Shown here one piece after another: positions 43,890-53,000 of a stretch of 64,000 nucleotides of DNA. The notes below the pieces were generated by a model. That model was not told the origin of the DNA and did not search any database. It saw only the letters and a program-made list of their open reading frames with translations. The translations under genes and the position numbers were made by a program. This stretch comes from Streptomyces sp. MMBL 11-1. Lineage in GTDB: Bacteria > Actinomycetota > Actinomycetes > Streptomycetales > Streptomycetaceae. The number at the start of each line of letters is the position of its first letter. Within the stretch, counting starts at the first letter, position 1. The stretch lies in NCBI RefSeq assembly GCF_028622875.1, contig NZ_CP117709.1:558001-622000 (forward strand), given 5' to 3'.

Positions 43890-44864
43890 GTGTTGAAGAA
43901 GATCGCCACAGGTGTCAGCGTTCTACTGCTCGCCACGCTGACCGCGTGTGGCTCGGGCAGCACCTCGGGCAAGGACGGTGACAGCGGCGGGGACGCCGGG
44001 ATCACCATGGGCTTCGCCCAGGTCGGCGCCGAGAGCGGCTGGCGTACGGCCAACACGAAGTCCGTCCAACAGGCCGCCAGGGCCGCCGGCGTCGAGCTGA
44101 AGTTCTCCGACGCTCAGCAGAAGCAGGAGAACCAGATCAAGGCCATCCGCTCCTACATCCAGCAGAAGGTCGACGTGATCGCCTTCAGCCCGGTGGTGGA
44201 GACCGGCTGGGACGCGGTGCTGCTGGAGGCCAAGCGGGCCCGCATACCCGTGATCCTGACCGACCGCGCGGTCGACTCCGACGACGACACCCTGTACGAG
44301 ACGTTCCTCGGCTCCGACTTCGTCGAGGAGGGCGAGAAGGCCGGCCAGTGGCTCGTCGAGAACACCAAGGGCCCCGTCAACGTGGTGGAACTGCAGGGCA
44401 CCACCGGCGCCGCGCCCGCCATCGACCGCAAGAAGGGCTTCGAGGAGAAGATCGCCGCGCGCCCCGACATCACGATCAAGGCCTCCCAGAGCGGTGACTT
44501 CACCCGCTCCGGCGGCAAGCAGGTCATGGAGGCCTTCCTGCGCTCCAACCCCGACGTCGATGTCGTCTACGCCCACAACGACGACATGGGCCTGGGCGCC
44601 ATCGAAGCCATCAAGGCCGCGGGCAAGAAGCCCGGCGAGGACATCAAGATCATCACTGTTGACGCCGTCAAGGACGGTATGCAGGCGTTGGCCGACGGGG
44701 AGATCAACTACATCGTCGAATGCAATCCGCTCCTCGGCGACCAGCTCATGGACCTCGCCAAGAAGGTCGTGGACGGCGAGAAGGTCCCCAAGCGGGTGGT
44801 CACCGAGGAGACGACCTTCACGCCCGAGCAGGCGAAGAAGGCACTGCCCGACCGGCAGTACTGA
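43890..44864 (+). CDS. YtfQ-type furanose-binding lipoprotein
   Basis: A 324-residue sugar-binding lipoprotein (Peripla_BP_4) with lipobox LATLTACGSG. Family features are ITMGFAQVGAESGWRTANT (the YtfQ signature), KFSDAQQKQENQIKAIRSYI, DRAVDSDDDTLYETFLGSDF and YAHNDDMGLGAIEAIKAAG. YtfQ of E. coli binds galactofuranose and relatives bind arabinofuranose. The GTG at 43890 follows a perfect GGAGG; an earlier start at 43872 would add MSTEEA and lacks such a site. It is the first gene of a four-gene importer operon, and the neighbouring arabinofuranosidase suggests an arabinose ligand. Confidence 0.92.
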   Translation: MLKKIATGVSVLLLATLTACGSGSTSGKDGDSGGDAGITMGFAQVGAESGWRTANTKSVQQAARAAGVELKFSDAQQKQENQIKAIRSYIQQKVDVIAFSPVVETGWDAVLLEAKRARIPVILTDRAVDSDDDTLYETFLGSDFVEEGEKAGQWLVENTKGPVNVVELQGTTGAAPAIDRKKGFEEKIAARPDITIKASQSGDFTRSGGKQVMEAFLRSNPDVDVVYAHNDDMGLGAIEAIKAAGKKPGEDIKIITVDAVKDGMQALADGEINYIVECNPLLGDQLMDLAKKVVDGEKVPKRVVTEETTFTPEQAKKALPDRQY

Positions 44865-44876
44865 CCCGCGAGCTCC

Positions 44877-44918
44877 GGTCCCCGCCGCCGCGCCCCTCGT
44901 GGCGGCGGGGCGGGGACC
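44877..44918 (+). terminator. Hairpin between binding-protein and ATPase genes (attenuator)
   Basis: GGTCCCCGCC at 44877-44886 pairs with GGCGGGGACC-like sequence ending at 44918, with imperfect pairing inside. Hairpins here commonly stabilise binding-protein mRNA and reduce read-through to the ATPase. Confidence 0.55.
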
Positions 44919-44942
44919 GTTCCCACGACGAAAGCATGGCTC

Positions 44943-46493
44943 ATGACCGATTCCTCAGCGCTCACCGGCGCCCCGGTGGTGGAGATGCGCGACATCCGCG
45001 TGGAGTTCCCCGGCATCAAAGCTCTCTCGGGCGTCGATTTCCGCCTGCTCCCCGGTGAAGTGCACGCTCTGATGGGCGAGAACGGGGCAGGCAAGTCCAC
45101 CCTCATCAAGGCACTCACCGGCGTGCACCCTCCGACGACGGGCGTCATACGCCTGCACGGCGAACCGGTCGCTTTCGACACGCCCGGTCAAGCCCAGGAA
45201 GCGGGAATCAGCACCGTCTACCAGGAGGTCAATCTCCTGCCCAATCTCTCGGTGGCGGAGAACATCCTGCTGGGCCGCGAGCCCCGCCGGCTGGGGCACA
45301 TCGACGGACGGGCCATGCGCGCACGGGCGAAGGAACTGCTCGCCCGCGTCGGCCTGTCCATCGATCCCGCCTCTCCGCTGAGCTCGCACCCGATCGCCGT
45401 GCAGCAACTCGTGGCGATCGCGAGGGCACTGGTCGTGGACGCACGCGTCCTGGTCCTGGACGAGCCCACCTCCAGCCTCGACGCCGACGAGGTCGCCGAA
45501 CTCTTCCGCATCGTGCGCGTGCTGCGCGACGACGGTGTCGCCATCCTCTTCGTCTCGCACTTCCTCGACCAGGTCTACGAGATCGCCGACCGCATGACCG
45601 TCCTGCGGAACGGCACACTCGTCGGCGAGTACCTGCCGTCCGAGATGGACCACATCGACCTCGTCGCGGCGATGCTCGGGCGGGAACGGGGAGCGCTGGA
45701 GGAGGTACGGCGGCGCTCCAAGGTCCGGGCGCCCGGTACCGCGCCGCTGCTCAGCGCCGTAGCCCTGGGCCGCACGGGAGCGATCGCCCCCATCGACCTG
45801 GACATCCACGCCGGGGAGGTCGTGGGTCTGGCCGGCCTGCTCGGTTCGGGCCGCACGGAACTGGCCCGTGTGCTCTTCGGCGCGGACCGCGCGCATACCG
45901 GGACTCTCACCATCGACGGCCGCGCGCACCGCCCTCGCGGCCCCCGGGCGATGATCGCCCGGGGTGTGGCTTTCTGCTCCGAAGACCGCAAGGCCGAGGG
46001 GGTCGTCGCCGATCTCAGTATCCGCGACAACCTCGTGCTGGCCCTGCAGGCCGCCCGGGGGTGGGCACGGCCCGTCCCGCGCCGCACCTCCGACGCCCTG
46101 GTGGCGGAGTACATAGCGAAGCTGGACATCCGCCCCGCCGACCCCGACGCCATCATGAGCACCCTCTCCGGCGGGAACCAGCAGAAGGTGCTGCTCGCCC
46201 GCTGGCTGGTCACCCGGCCCCGGCTGCTCATCCTCGACGAACCCACCCGGGGCATCGACATCGGCGCCAAGGCGCACATCCAGAAGGTCGTGGCCGATCT
46301 CGCGGCCGAGGGCATGGCCGTGCTGTTCATCTCCGCCGAACTGGAAGAAGTGGTACGCGTGTCCGACCGGGTCGTCGTCCTGCGCGATCGACACAAAGTG
46401 GCCGAACTGACCGGGCAGGACGTCTCGGTGGACCAGATCATGTCTGTGATCGCCGCTCCGAGCGACAACCACACCGCGGCGGTGGCCTCATGA
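44943..46493 (+). CDS. YtfR-type sugar ABC importer ATPase (double domain)
   Basis: A 516-residue ATPase with two ABC domains. Domain 1 has Walker [11 protein letters not shown]-loop STVYQEVNLLPNLSV and Walker B VLVLDEPTSSLD. Domain 2 has the degenerate Walker A GLLGSGRTEL, EDRKAEGVVADLSI, signature LSGGNQQK and Walker [13 protein letters not shown]. The ATG at 44943 begins MTDSSALTGAPVVEMRD. It energises the two permeases that follow, the first of which overlaps its stop by 4 bases. Confidence 0.93.
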   Translation: MTDSSALTGAPVVEMRDIRVEFPGIKALSGVDFRLLPGEVHALMGENGAGKSTLIKALTGVHPPTTGVIRLHGEPVAFDTPGQAQEAGISTVYQEVNLLPNLSVAENILLGREPRRLGHIDGRAMRARAKELLARVGLSIDPASPLSSHPIAVQQLVAIARALVVDARVLVLDEPTSSLDADEVAELFRIVRVLRDDGVAILFVSHFLDQVYEIADRMTVLRNGTLVGEYLPSEMDHIDLVAAMLGRERGALEEVRRRSKVRAPGTAPLLSAVALGRTGAIAPIDLDIHAGEVVGLAGLLGSGRTELARVLFGADRAHTGTLTIDGRAHRPRGPRAMIARGVAFCSEDRKAEGVVADLSIRDNLVLALQAARGWARPVPRRTSDALVAEYIAKLDIRPADPDAIMSTLSGGNQQKVLLARWLVTRPRLLILDEPTRGIDIGAKAHIQKVVADLAAEGMAVLFISAELEEVVRVSDRVVVLRDRHKVAELTGQDVSVDQIMSVIAAPSDNHTAAVAS

Positions 46494-47497
46494 CGCGCTC
46501 GCGGCTGCTGTGGCCGCTCGTCGCGCTCGCCGCGCTGATCGTCCTCAACATCGCCGTCGAGCCCTCCTTCGTGGAACTGCGGATCCAGGACGGGCACCTC
46601 TTCGGCAGCATCGTCGACATCCTGCGCAACGGAGCGCCGACGCTGCTGATCGCCGTCGGCATGACCCTGGTCATCGCCACCCGCGGCATCGACCTGTCCG
46701 TGGGGGCCGTCGCCGCCATCGCCGGCGCGATCGCCTGCACCTACATATCCGGTGGAGGGGACGCGGTCACCGCGATCCTGCTGGCTCTGAGCGTGTGCGT
46801 CCTGCTCGGACTGTGGAACGGCTTCCTGGTATCCGTCCTCGGGATCCAGCCGATCATCGCCACCCTGGTTCTGATGACGGCGGGCCGTGGCGGCGCCATG
46901 CTGCTGACCGAGGGCCAGATCATCACCGTCAGGGATCCGCTCTACCGGCAGATCGGCTCAGGCTTCCTCGTCCTGCCGATCGCGATCCTGATCAGCCTCG
47001 CCGTCCTGACGGCAGTCGCCCTCATCACCCGCCGGACCGCTCTGGGCATGCTCATCGAAGCCGTGGGGATCAACCCCAAGGCAGGCGAACTGGCGGGCGT
47101 ACGCTCCCGCACGATCATCTGGACGGTCTACGTCTTCGCCGGTCTGTGCGCGGGTGTCGCGGGCCTGATGATCAGTTCCAACGTGAACGCCGCCGACGCC
47201 AACAGCGCCGGTCTGTGGATCGAGATGGACGCCATCCTCGCCGTCGTCATCGGAGGCACCTCGCTGGCCGGGGGGCGGTACTCCCTCGCCGGGACCATGG
47301 TGGGCGCTCTGGTGATCCAGACTCTGACCACCACCGTCTACACCATCGGCGTCCCGACCAACGTCACTCTGGTCTTCAAGGCCGTCGTGGTGATCGTCGT
47401 CTGCCTGCTCCAGTCGCCCCGGACCACGAAGATGCTCCGCGCGCGCCGCACGACCACAACTCCTACGTCCCGCTCCCAGGAGGTGGCCGCCGGATGA
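46490..47497 (+). CDS. YtfT-type sugar ABC importer permease
   Basis: A 335-residue permease with 8-10 membrane spans. It has LLIAVGMTLVIATRGIDLSV, GIQPIIATLVLMTAGRGGAM, LTEGQIITV and AILAVVIGGTSLAGGRYSL, all typical of the YtfT branch of the ribose/xylose permease family. The ATG at 46490 overlaps the ATPase stop (ATGA), and its own stop overlaps the next permease. Confidence 0.92.
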   Translation: MTRSRLLWPLVALAALIVLNIAVEPSFVELRIQDGHLFGSIVDILRNGAPTLLIAVGMTLVIATRGIDLSVGAVAAIAGAIACTYISGGGDAVTAILLALSVCVLLGLWNGFLVSVLGIQPIIATLVLMTAGRGGAMLLTEGQIITVRDPLYRQIGSGFLVLPIAILISLAVLTAVALITRRTALGMLIEAVGINPKAGELAGVRSRTIIWTVYVFAGLCAGVAGLMISSNVNAADANSAGLWIEMDAILAVVIGGTSLAGGRYSLAGTMVGALVIQTLTTTVYTIGVPTNVTLVFKAVVVIVVCLLQSPRTTKMLRARRTTTTPTSRSQEVAAG

Positions 47498-48471
47498 GCA
47501 CCTCGGCTCTTTCCCCCGCGCGCTTTCCCCAGCGTTTCCTGCCCGTGGTCGCCACCTTCGCGGTGTTCGTGGTCACCTTCGGAGCCGGGTCGATCCGCTA
47601 CGAGAACTTCGCGTCGGGGCAGGTGGTCGCGAACCTGTTCGTCGACAACTCCTTCCTCATCGTCCTCGCGGTCGGCATGACCTTCGTCATCCTGACCGGC
47701 GGCATCGATCTCTCGGTCGGCGCGGTCGCCGCCCTCTCCACCATGATCGCCGCGGCCACCCTCAACGCGGGCTGGCCTCCGCTGCTCTCGATCATCACGG
47801 TCCTCGGATCAGGCGCCACCCTGGGCCTGCTCATGGGCCTGGTCATCCACCACTTCGAGGTGCAGCCCTTCATCGTCACGCTCGCGGGCATGTTCCTGGC
47901 CCGCGGGCTGTGCTTCCTCATCAGTGTCGAATCGGTCTCCATCACCGAGCCCTCCTTCCGTGAGTTCGCGAGCGGAGCCATCACGTTGCCGGGCGACGTC
48001 ACACTGACCTACAGCGTCGTGATCGCGCTGGTCGTGGTCCTGGCCGCCCTGTACGTCCTGCATCTGACGCGGTTCGGCCGGACCGTGTACGCGGTGGGCG
48101 GCAGTGAGTCCTCGGCCCGCCTGATGGGCCTGGCCACCAGCCGGGCCAAGGTCGGCGTCTATGTGGTGAGCGGCTTCTGCTCCGCGCTGGGCGGGCTGCT
48201 CTTCAGCCTCTACATGCTCTCCGGCTACGGACTGCACGCCGTCGGGATGGAACTCGACGTCATCGCCGCCGTCGTCATCGGCGGGACCCTCCTTGCGGGC
48301 GGGACGGGATATGTGGTGGGTTCCGTGGTGGGGGTGCTGGTCCTCGGCACCGTACAGTCGCTGATCTCCTTCGAGGGCACCCTCAGCTCCTGGTGGACGA
48401 AGATCGTCATCGGCGCGCTCCTGCTCGCCTTCATCGTGCTCCAGCGTCTGATCGTCCGCCGGCAGGCCTGA
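47494..48471 (+). CDS. YjfF-type sugar ABC importer permease
   Basis: A 325-residue permease paralogous to the previous one. It has [49 protein letters not shown] and DVIAAVVIGGTLLAGGTGYV, matching YjfF, the second permease of YtfQRT/YjfF importers. The start overlaps the YtfT-type stop by 4 bases. The paired permeases form a heterodimer, completing the importer. Confidence 0.92.
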   Translation: MSTSALSPARFPQRFLPVVATFAVFVVTFGAGSIRYENFASGQVVANLFVDNSFLIVLAVGMTFVILTGGIDLSVGAVAALSTMIAAATLNAGWPPLLSIITVLGSGATLGLLMGLVIHHFEVQPFIVTLAGMFLARGLCFLISVESVSITEPSFREFASGAITLPGDVTLTYSVVIALVVVLAALYVLHLTRFGRTVYAVGGSESSARLMGLATSRAKVGVYVVSGFCSALGGLLFSLYMLSGYGLHAVGMELDVIAAVVIGGTLLAGGTGYVVGSVVGVLVLGTVQSLISFEGTLSSWWTKIVIGALLLAFIVLQRLIVRRQA

Positions 48472-48503
48472 GCGTGACCGGCGGCGGTCCCCCGCCGGAG
48501 CGG

Positions 48504-48529
48504 GCCCGCGCGAGGCTTCTCGTGCGGGC
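48504..48529. terminator. 11-bp hairpin terminator between convergent operons
   Basis: GCCCGCGCGAG (48504-48514) pairs with CTCGTGCGGGC (48519-48529), with one G-T mismatch and a 4-base loop. It lies between the importer operon and the converging SseB-like gene. A weaker hairpin with 7-bp arms lies just upstream, near 48478-48498. Confidence 0.7.
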
Positions 48530-48538
48530 TCCGGTCGT

Positions 48539-49153
48539 CTACCGGTCGGGGCCGGCGAACTCATCGGCGGCTTCCGCCAGCACGTCCGCGAGGCCTTCCG
48601 TGGCCAGCACCATGCTGACCGGGGCCGAGCTGTTGAGGCACAGGCTGTGTCCCACGGGTACGCGGGCGAGGAGATCCGTGACCGGCAGCCGGACGTACCC
48701 CAGCCTGCCGATGCCCTGGAGATAACGCGGCGAGGTGTAGACGGGGACCACCGCCGTGCCGTCGGGTGCCGACGCGCTCACCGGCTCGCCGGCCGCGGTG
48801 ACCGGTACCGCGACCTCGGCCCGGGCCAGCGCCGCGGTGACGTCCTTCGCGGGACCGTATCCGGTGGTGGCGAGCTGGACGGCGCGGTCCACCTCGTCGG
48901 CGGGCTCGGGCCACCCCATCGCCTCCGGCGACGGCCGGTAGTCCTCGTTGTCCTCCCACGCGACGATCACGCCCGCGGAGTCCGAACGCCACTGGCCGAC
49001 CACGGCCCATTCCGGCGGCGGTCCCTCCCCCCGCCAGGCGGGATCCGGCAGGTAGAACCAGTGGTCGGGCGCCAGTCTGGCCGCCTGGACGTACTCCTCG
49101 GGGGGCGGGGGGTCCAGGGGGGAGACGGACGGCTCGGCGCCGGACTCACTCAT
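48539..49153 (-). CDS. Type VII secretion-associated SseB-like protein (paralogue 1)
   Basis: A 204-residue soluble protein. The N-terminal ~90 residues carry AARLAPDHWFYLPDPAWRGE, PPEWAVVGQWRSDSAGVIVA and NEDYRPSPEAMGWPEPADEV. The C-terminal half (VAVPVTAAGEPVSASAPDGT, VVPVYTSPRYL) resembles an SseB domain. Streptomyces proteins of this make-up are commonly labelled type VII secretion system-associated; that name is recalled, not searched. The ATG at 49153 has GAGGA upstream; a GTG at 49168 that overlaps the previous stop is also possible. It is the last gene of a unit with its paralogue and probably the giant gene. Confidence 0.75.
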   Translation of the reverse strand: MSESGAEPSVSPLDPPPPEEYVQAARLAPDHWFYLPDPAWRGEGPPPEWAVVGQWRSDSAGVIVAWEDNEDYRPSPEAMGWPEPADEVDRAVQLATTGYGPAKDVTAALARAEVAVPVTAAGEPVSASAPDGTAVVPVYTSPRYLQGIGRLGYVRLPVTDLLARVPVGHSLCLNSSAPVSMVLATEGLADVLAEAADEFAGPDR

Positions 49154-49164
49154 CGTGTCCTCGT

Positions 49165-49956
49165 TCACTTCGGGTGCCTGATTCCGTGCTCGGTGGGCCG
49201 CGTCGGGGCTGCCGGCGCCCGCTCGCCCGTCGCCTCCTCCCACCGCGTCCGGATCTCGTCAGCGCGGACAAGCAGGGCGGCCGGGGCGGACGCGCTGAGG
49301 AACAGCACGTCCCGGCCGGGCGGCAGTTGGCGGAGGAGTTCGGGAAGCGTCATCATCACATGCGCGGGCAGACGGTCCACCCGCGCCTGCGGCGGCATCG
49401 GGAAGGCCGGCAGGGCGTGGGTTCCGCCGGGGGCCGCCGTCCAGGCGGGCAGCCCGTCCCCGGTCACGCACACGGCCACGGTTCCCGCCTCCGCGAGCGC
49501 CTCGGCGACGTCCGTGTCCGGGCCGTATCCGGTGGCGGCCAAGTGGAGAGCGGCGTCGGCGTCGCTGACCGGCGGGGCCCAGCCGAGCGCGGCGGGCGAG
49601 GGACGGTAGTCCGGATTGGACTGCCACGCGACGATGTCGCCCCGCTCGTCGCTGCGCCAGCGGCCGAGCACGGCCCACGGGGGCGCGGGGTCGTCGTCGC
49701 GCTCGCCGAGCCAGTGCCGGTCGGCCACCGACAGCCAGTGGTCGGGCGCACGGCGGGCCGCCGCGACGATGCCGGCGGGTGGCACCGGGAATTCCGGCTC
49801 TCCCGCCGCGACGGCCACGGGCGCGTGGTCAAAGGGCGCGGCGGAGGCGCGCGGGAAGCGGGCGGGAGCACCAGTCACGGGCGCACCCACCGTGTCGGGA
49901 AGCAGTGCGGCGCGCAACTCCCTTACGGAATGCAGAAGTTCTTCAGATGTCGGCAT
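49165..49956 (-). CDS. Type VII secretion-associated SseB-like protein (paralogue 2)
   Basis: A 263-residue paralogue of the next gene. Shared segments include ARRAPDHWLSVADRHWLGER, APPWAVLGRWRSDERGDIVA, SNPDYRPSPAALGWAPPVSD and LAATGYGPDTDV. It has an extra N-terminal helical region (TSEELLHSVRELRAALLPDT). The C-terminal SseB-like part includes VAVCVTGDGLPAWTAAPGGT and DVLFLSASAPAALLV. The ATG at 49956 follows a good GGAGG. It begins 57 bases after the giant gene ends, so it is probably co-transcribed and may act as a partner or chaperone for secretion of the giant protein. Confidence 0.75.
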   Translation of the reverse strand: MPTSEELLHSVRELRAALLPDTVGAPVTGAPARFPRASAAPFDHAPVAVAAGEPEFPVPPAGIVAAARRAPDHWLSVADRHWLGERDDDPAPPWAVLGRWRSDERGDIVAWQSNPDYRPSPAALGWAPPVSDADAALHLAATGYGPDTDVAEALAEAGTVAVCVTGDGLPAWTAAPGGTHALPAFPMPPQARVDRLPAHVMMTLPELLRQLPPGRDVLFLSASAPAALLVRADEIRTRWEEATGERAPAAPTRPTEHGIRHPK

Positions 49957-50013
49957 CCAGTTCCCTCCGGACTGTCGTGCTGCGCGGATACGCGATACCG
50001 GTCCGGGCCGTCG

Positions 50014-53000
50014 TCATGACCCACCCCTGTCCGGCCATTCGGCCGCGCGGTCGACGGGTCGATCGGCTGGTGCGCCGGTGTCCCCCGCGTCGAGGGCCGC
50101 CAGCAGTGCCCGGGCGTGCTCGTCGGGGAACAGACCCTCGCGGGCGACGAAGGCGCGCAGCTCCTCCTCCGTCAGCGGGTGGACATCCCAGTAGCGGCCC
50201 CAGTTGTTCACGTAGACCGAGGCGGCCGTAGGGTCGATCGTGTCCAGGGCGTGCTGCGCCCCGGTCATCACCTCGTGGAAGCTGTGATGGCCCACCCCCA
50301 CCAGCACGCTCACCAGTCCGGCCCGGATCAGGCCGAGGTCCACGGGCACCCCGGCAAGCCGCTCCAGCCTGGCCACGTGGGTGACGATGCGGTAGGCACT
50401 GCCCGAGGTCCCGGTCAGCACCAGGCCACCGGAGTCCTCCGAACGGGCCTGGAAGTCGGCGGACATCGGCAGGGTGTGCAGTCGGCCGGCGGGCGACCAC
50501 AGCAGAGTTCCCTCACGGACCGCGAGGCGTCGCTCGGCCGGGCTCAGCACGGGCCGGACCTCGTGGGGCCGCAAGGAGGTACGCAGCATCGCCTCCAGTT
50601 CCTCGCTCTCCATGGCTTCGTCCTCCGGGTCCAGCTCCGCCGCGTGGAGTTCGGCCATCTCGTGCTCGTAACGCCTCAGTTGCTCGCTGCGGTGGCGGTC
50701 GCGGCGCTCCACGCCGATCACCGGGTGCTGGGGCTCCACGCCTCCCATGAGGTACGGGACGAGGTTGCTGGCGACACCGTTGAACAGGAACGTCACACGC
50801 TCGCGCAGGTTGCCCGACTCCACCACCCGCGCGAGGTCCTCGTAGGAGGTTCCGACGGCACCCCCGTCCTCGCCGCTGTCGCTGCCGAACAGCCGGTAGT
50901 CCGTGCGGTTGTGGAGGGCGATGTGCCAGAACGCCCGCGCGACCTTGCCGAACTCCGCGTTGACGAGGGCGTGTTCGCCCAGGTGACCGGCCAGCCGTTG
51001 CTCGAAGTGGAGAGCTTCTTGCGCGTAGCGGACGCGTGCCAGAGCCCAGGCGGGGGCGAGGCCGGGGTCGGAGGACGTGGCGGTGAGCGTGGACAGCGGT
51101 GGTCCCGGGGCCTCGTCCGGGGCGGCGGCGCTGCCGCTGTCATTCCCGTCGTCGTCCGAGTCGTCGTCCCGCGACAGCAGGGGGCTCGGGTCGTGGTCAC
51201 CGTCCGAGCCCGCCTCGTCGGTGTCCAGCGACAGGGCCGGGAAGGATTCGAGGGCCGGAGCGCCGGCCGGCCCGCCCGGTCCCGCGAAGTCCGCGTCCTC
51301 CGTGGACGGCGCGGACCGCGGGTCGGCGGCATAGTGCGGGTTGACGACGTACGGGCCGACCGGAACCCCGTACGCCATCGGCTGCGCGCCACGGATGTAC
51401 CGACGTCCGACGCCGCCCGGGAAGAGCACCTCCTCCTGGTCGGGGAAGGGCGAGGCCAGGCCCAGGGTGGCATTCACGTCGATCCCGCCGGGGGCGTCGA
51501 TGTCGTAGCGCCAGCGGTACCGGTGGAAGAGGGCGGGTGCGCCCATCGGGTTGGCGCGGGCGCTGTCGCGCACGTAGTTCCGGTTGGCGGTCGTGCTCGC
51601 GAAGACCGTGTCCGGAACCAGGGTGCTGCCGCCGTAGACATGGTCGATGACGCTCACCATCTCGGGGCCGTACGGCTTGAGTCCCTCACCGAAGACCTGC
51701 TCGGGCCCGTCCGGGCTGAAGCGGTACAACGGGCCGTCGTGGTCGCGCCACAGAGCCTCGGGCAGGGAGCTGCCCGCCAGGGCGGCGGGGTCCGCCGCGA
51801 CCGTGGCCGGGTCCACGGGCGGGGTCGGGCCGACCGGGCCGGTGGCGGGCCAGCCGACCGGTACGGGCGCGCGGTCCTGCCGGTCCGCCGGGCCCTCCAC
51901 CGTCAGCAGGCGGGAGGAGGCGACGAGGCCGCGGCCCGGCAGGTACCAGTCCCAGGCCGGGCCCTCGGTGTGGATCCGCCCGGCCAGGTCGGTGACGCCA
52001 CCGGCCGACGGGCCCTCGGGGTTGTACTCCCCGCGCAGGCCGAGCGACGGGATCTCGGCCACGAACACGTGGAGGTCCGGGTCGTCCTGGCCGTAGCCCC
52101 ATACGGTGTGCCGCCCGGTGGAGGCGGCGACCGGGAAGGCGTCGAGCGTCTCGGCGAACCGCTCGTCGAAACGCCCGTCCGCCGAGTAGGGCAGGGGTGC
52201 TCCCGGAGGGGTCGCGGTGCGGTCGTCCGGGGCTGGGCGCGCGCTCCACTCGGCGGGGCCCGCCGCCGCGGGGGCGGTGACGGACGGGACGGGGGCGGGC
52301 GGGACGGGGGCGGACAGCAGGTGCGGCCGGGCCCGGTGCCAGGTGGCGGGGCCGGGCGCGGACGGTTCCGTGCCGGCCGCCGGGCGCGGGAGGGCGGTCA
52401 CCCGGCCGGGCTGTGTTCCGTCGCCCGCCGAGACCAGGAGCGGTCCGTCGTAGCTCCAGACGGTCCGGTCGTTCCGCAGCGAGAGCTTCCGCAGGAAGTT
52501 CTCCTGAGCCGTGCCCGGGCCGGACACCAGGAGCACCAGCGGACGGTGCTGAGCGGTCAGCGGCAGTTCCGGGTCGAACTCCAGAAGGGCGGCGAACTCC
52601 CTCGGCGGGATGTGAACGGTGCCGCCGGGGAGGCGCAGGACCACTGAGCCGGCACCGTCCGTCTCCGCGTACACGAACCACGGGGCGGGGGCGCCCTCCT
52701 CGGTCCACGGGGCGAACCTCGTGAGGGTCGAGTCCTCCGCGTGCCCGGCCCCGGTCTCCGAGAGCCGCACCGGGTCGATCCCCCGAGGGGTCGGCACGGG
52801 ACCCCAGTTACGGCCCTGGAGAGCGCCGTCGGGCCTGCGGATACGGCCCTCGTCGGTGAAGGCGCCCAGCGTCTCCAGGTGGAAGACCGCCAGTTCCCCG
52901 GGGTGAGCGGGGCCGCGTCCGGCGGCGAGTGCCTGTTCGGCCAGCTTCCGCAGCCGGGTCTCGGCCGCCGCGTCCCACGGCGCGGTGGCGGGCAGGTGCA

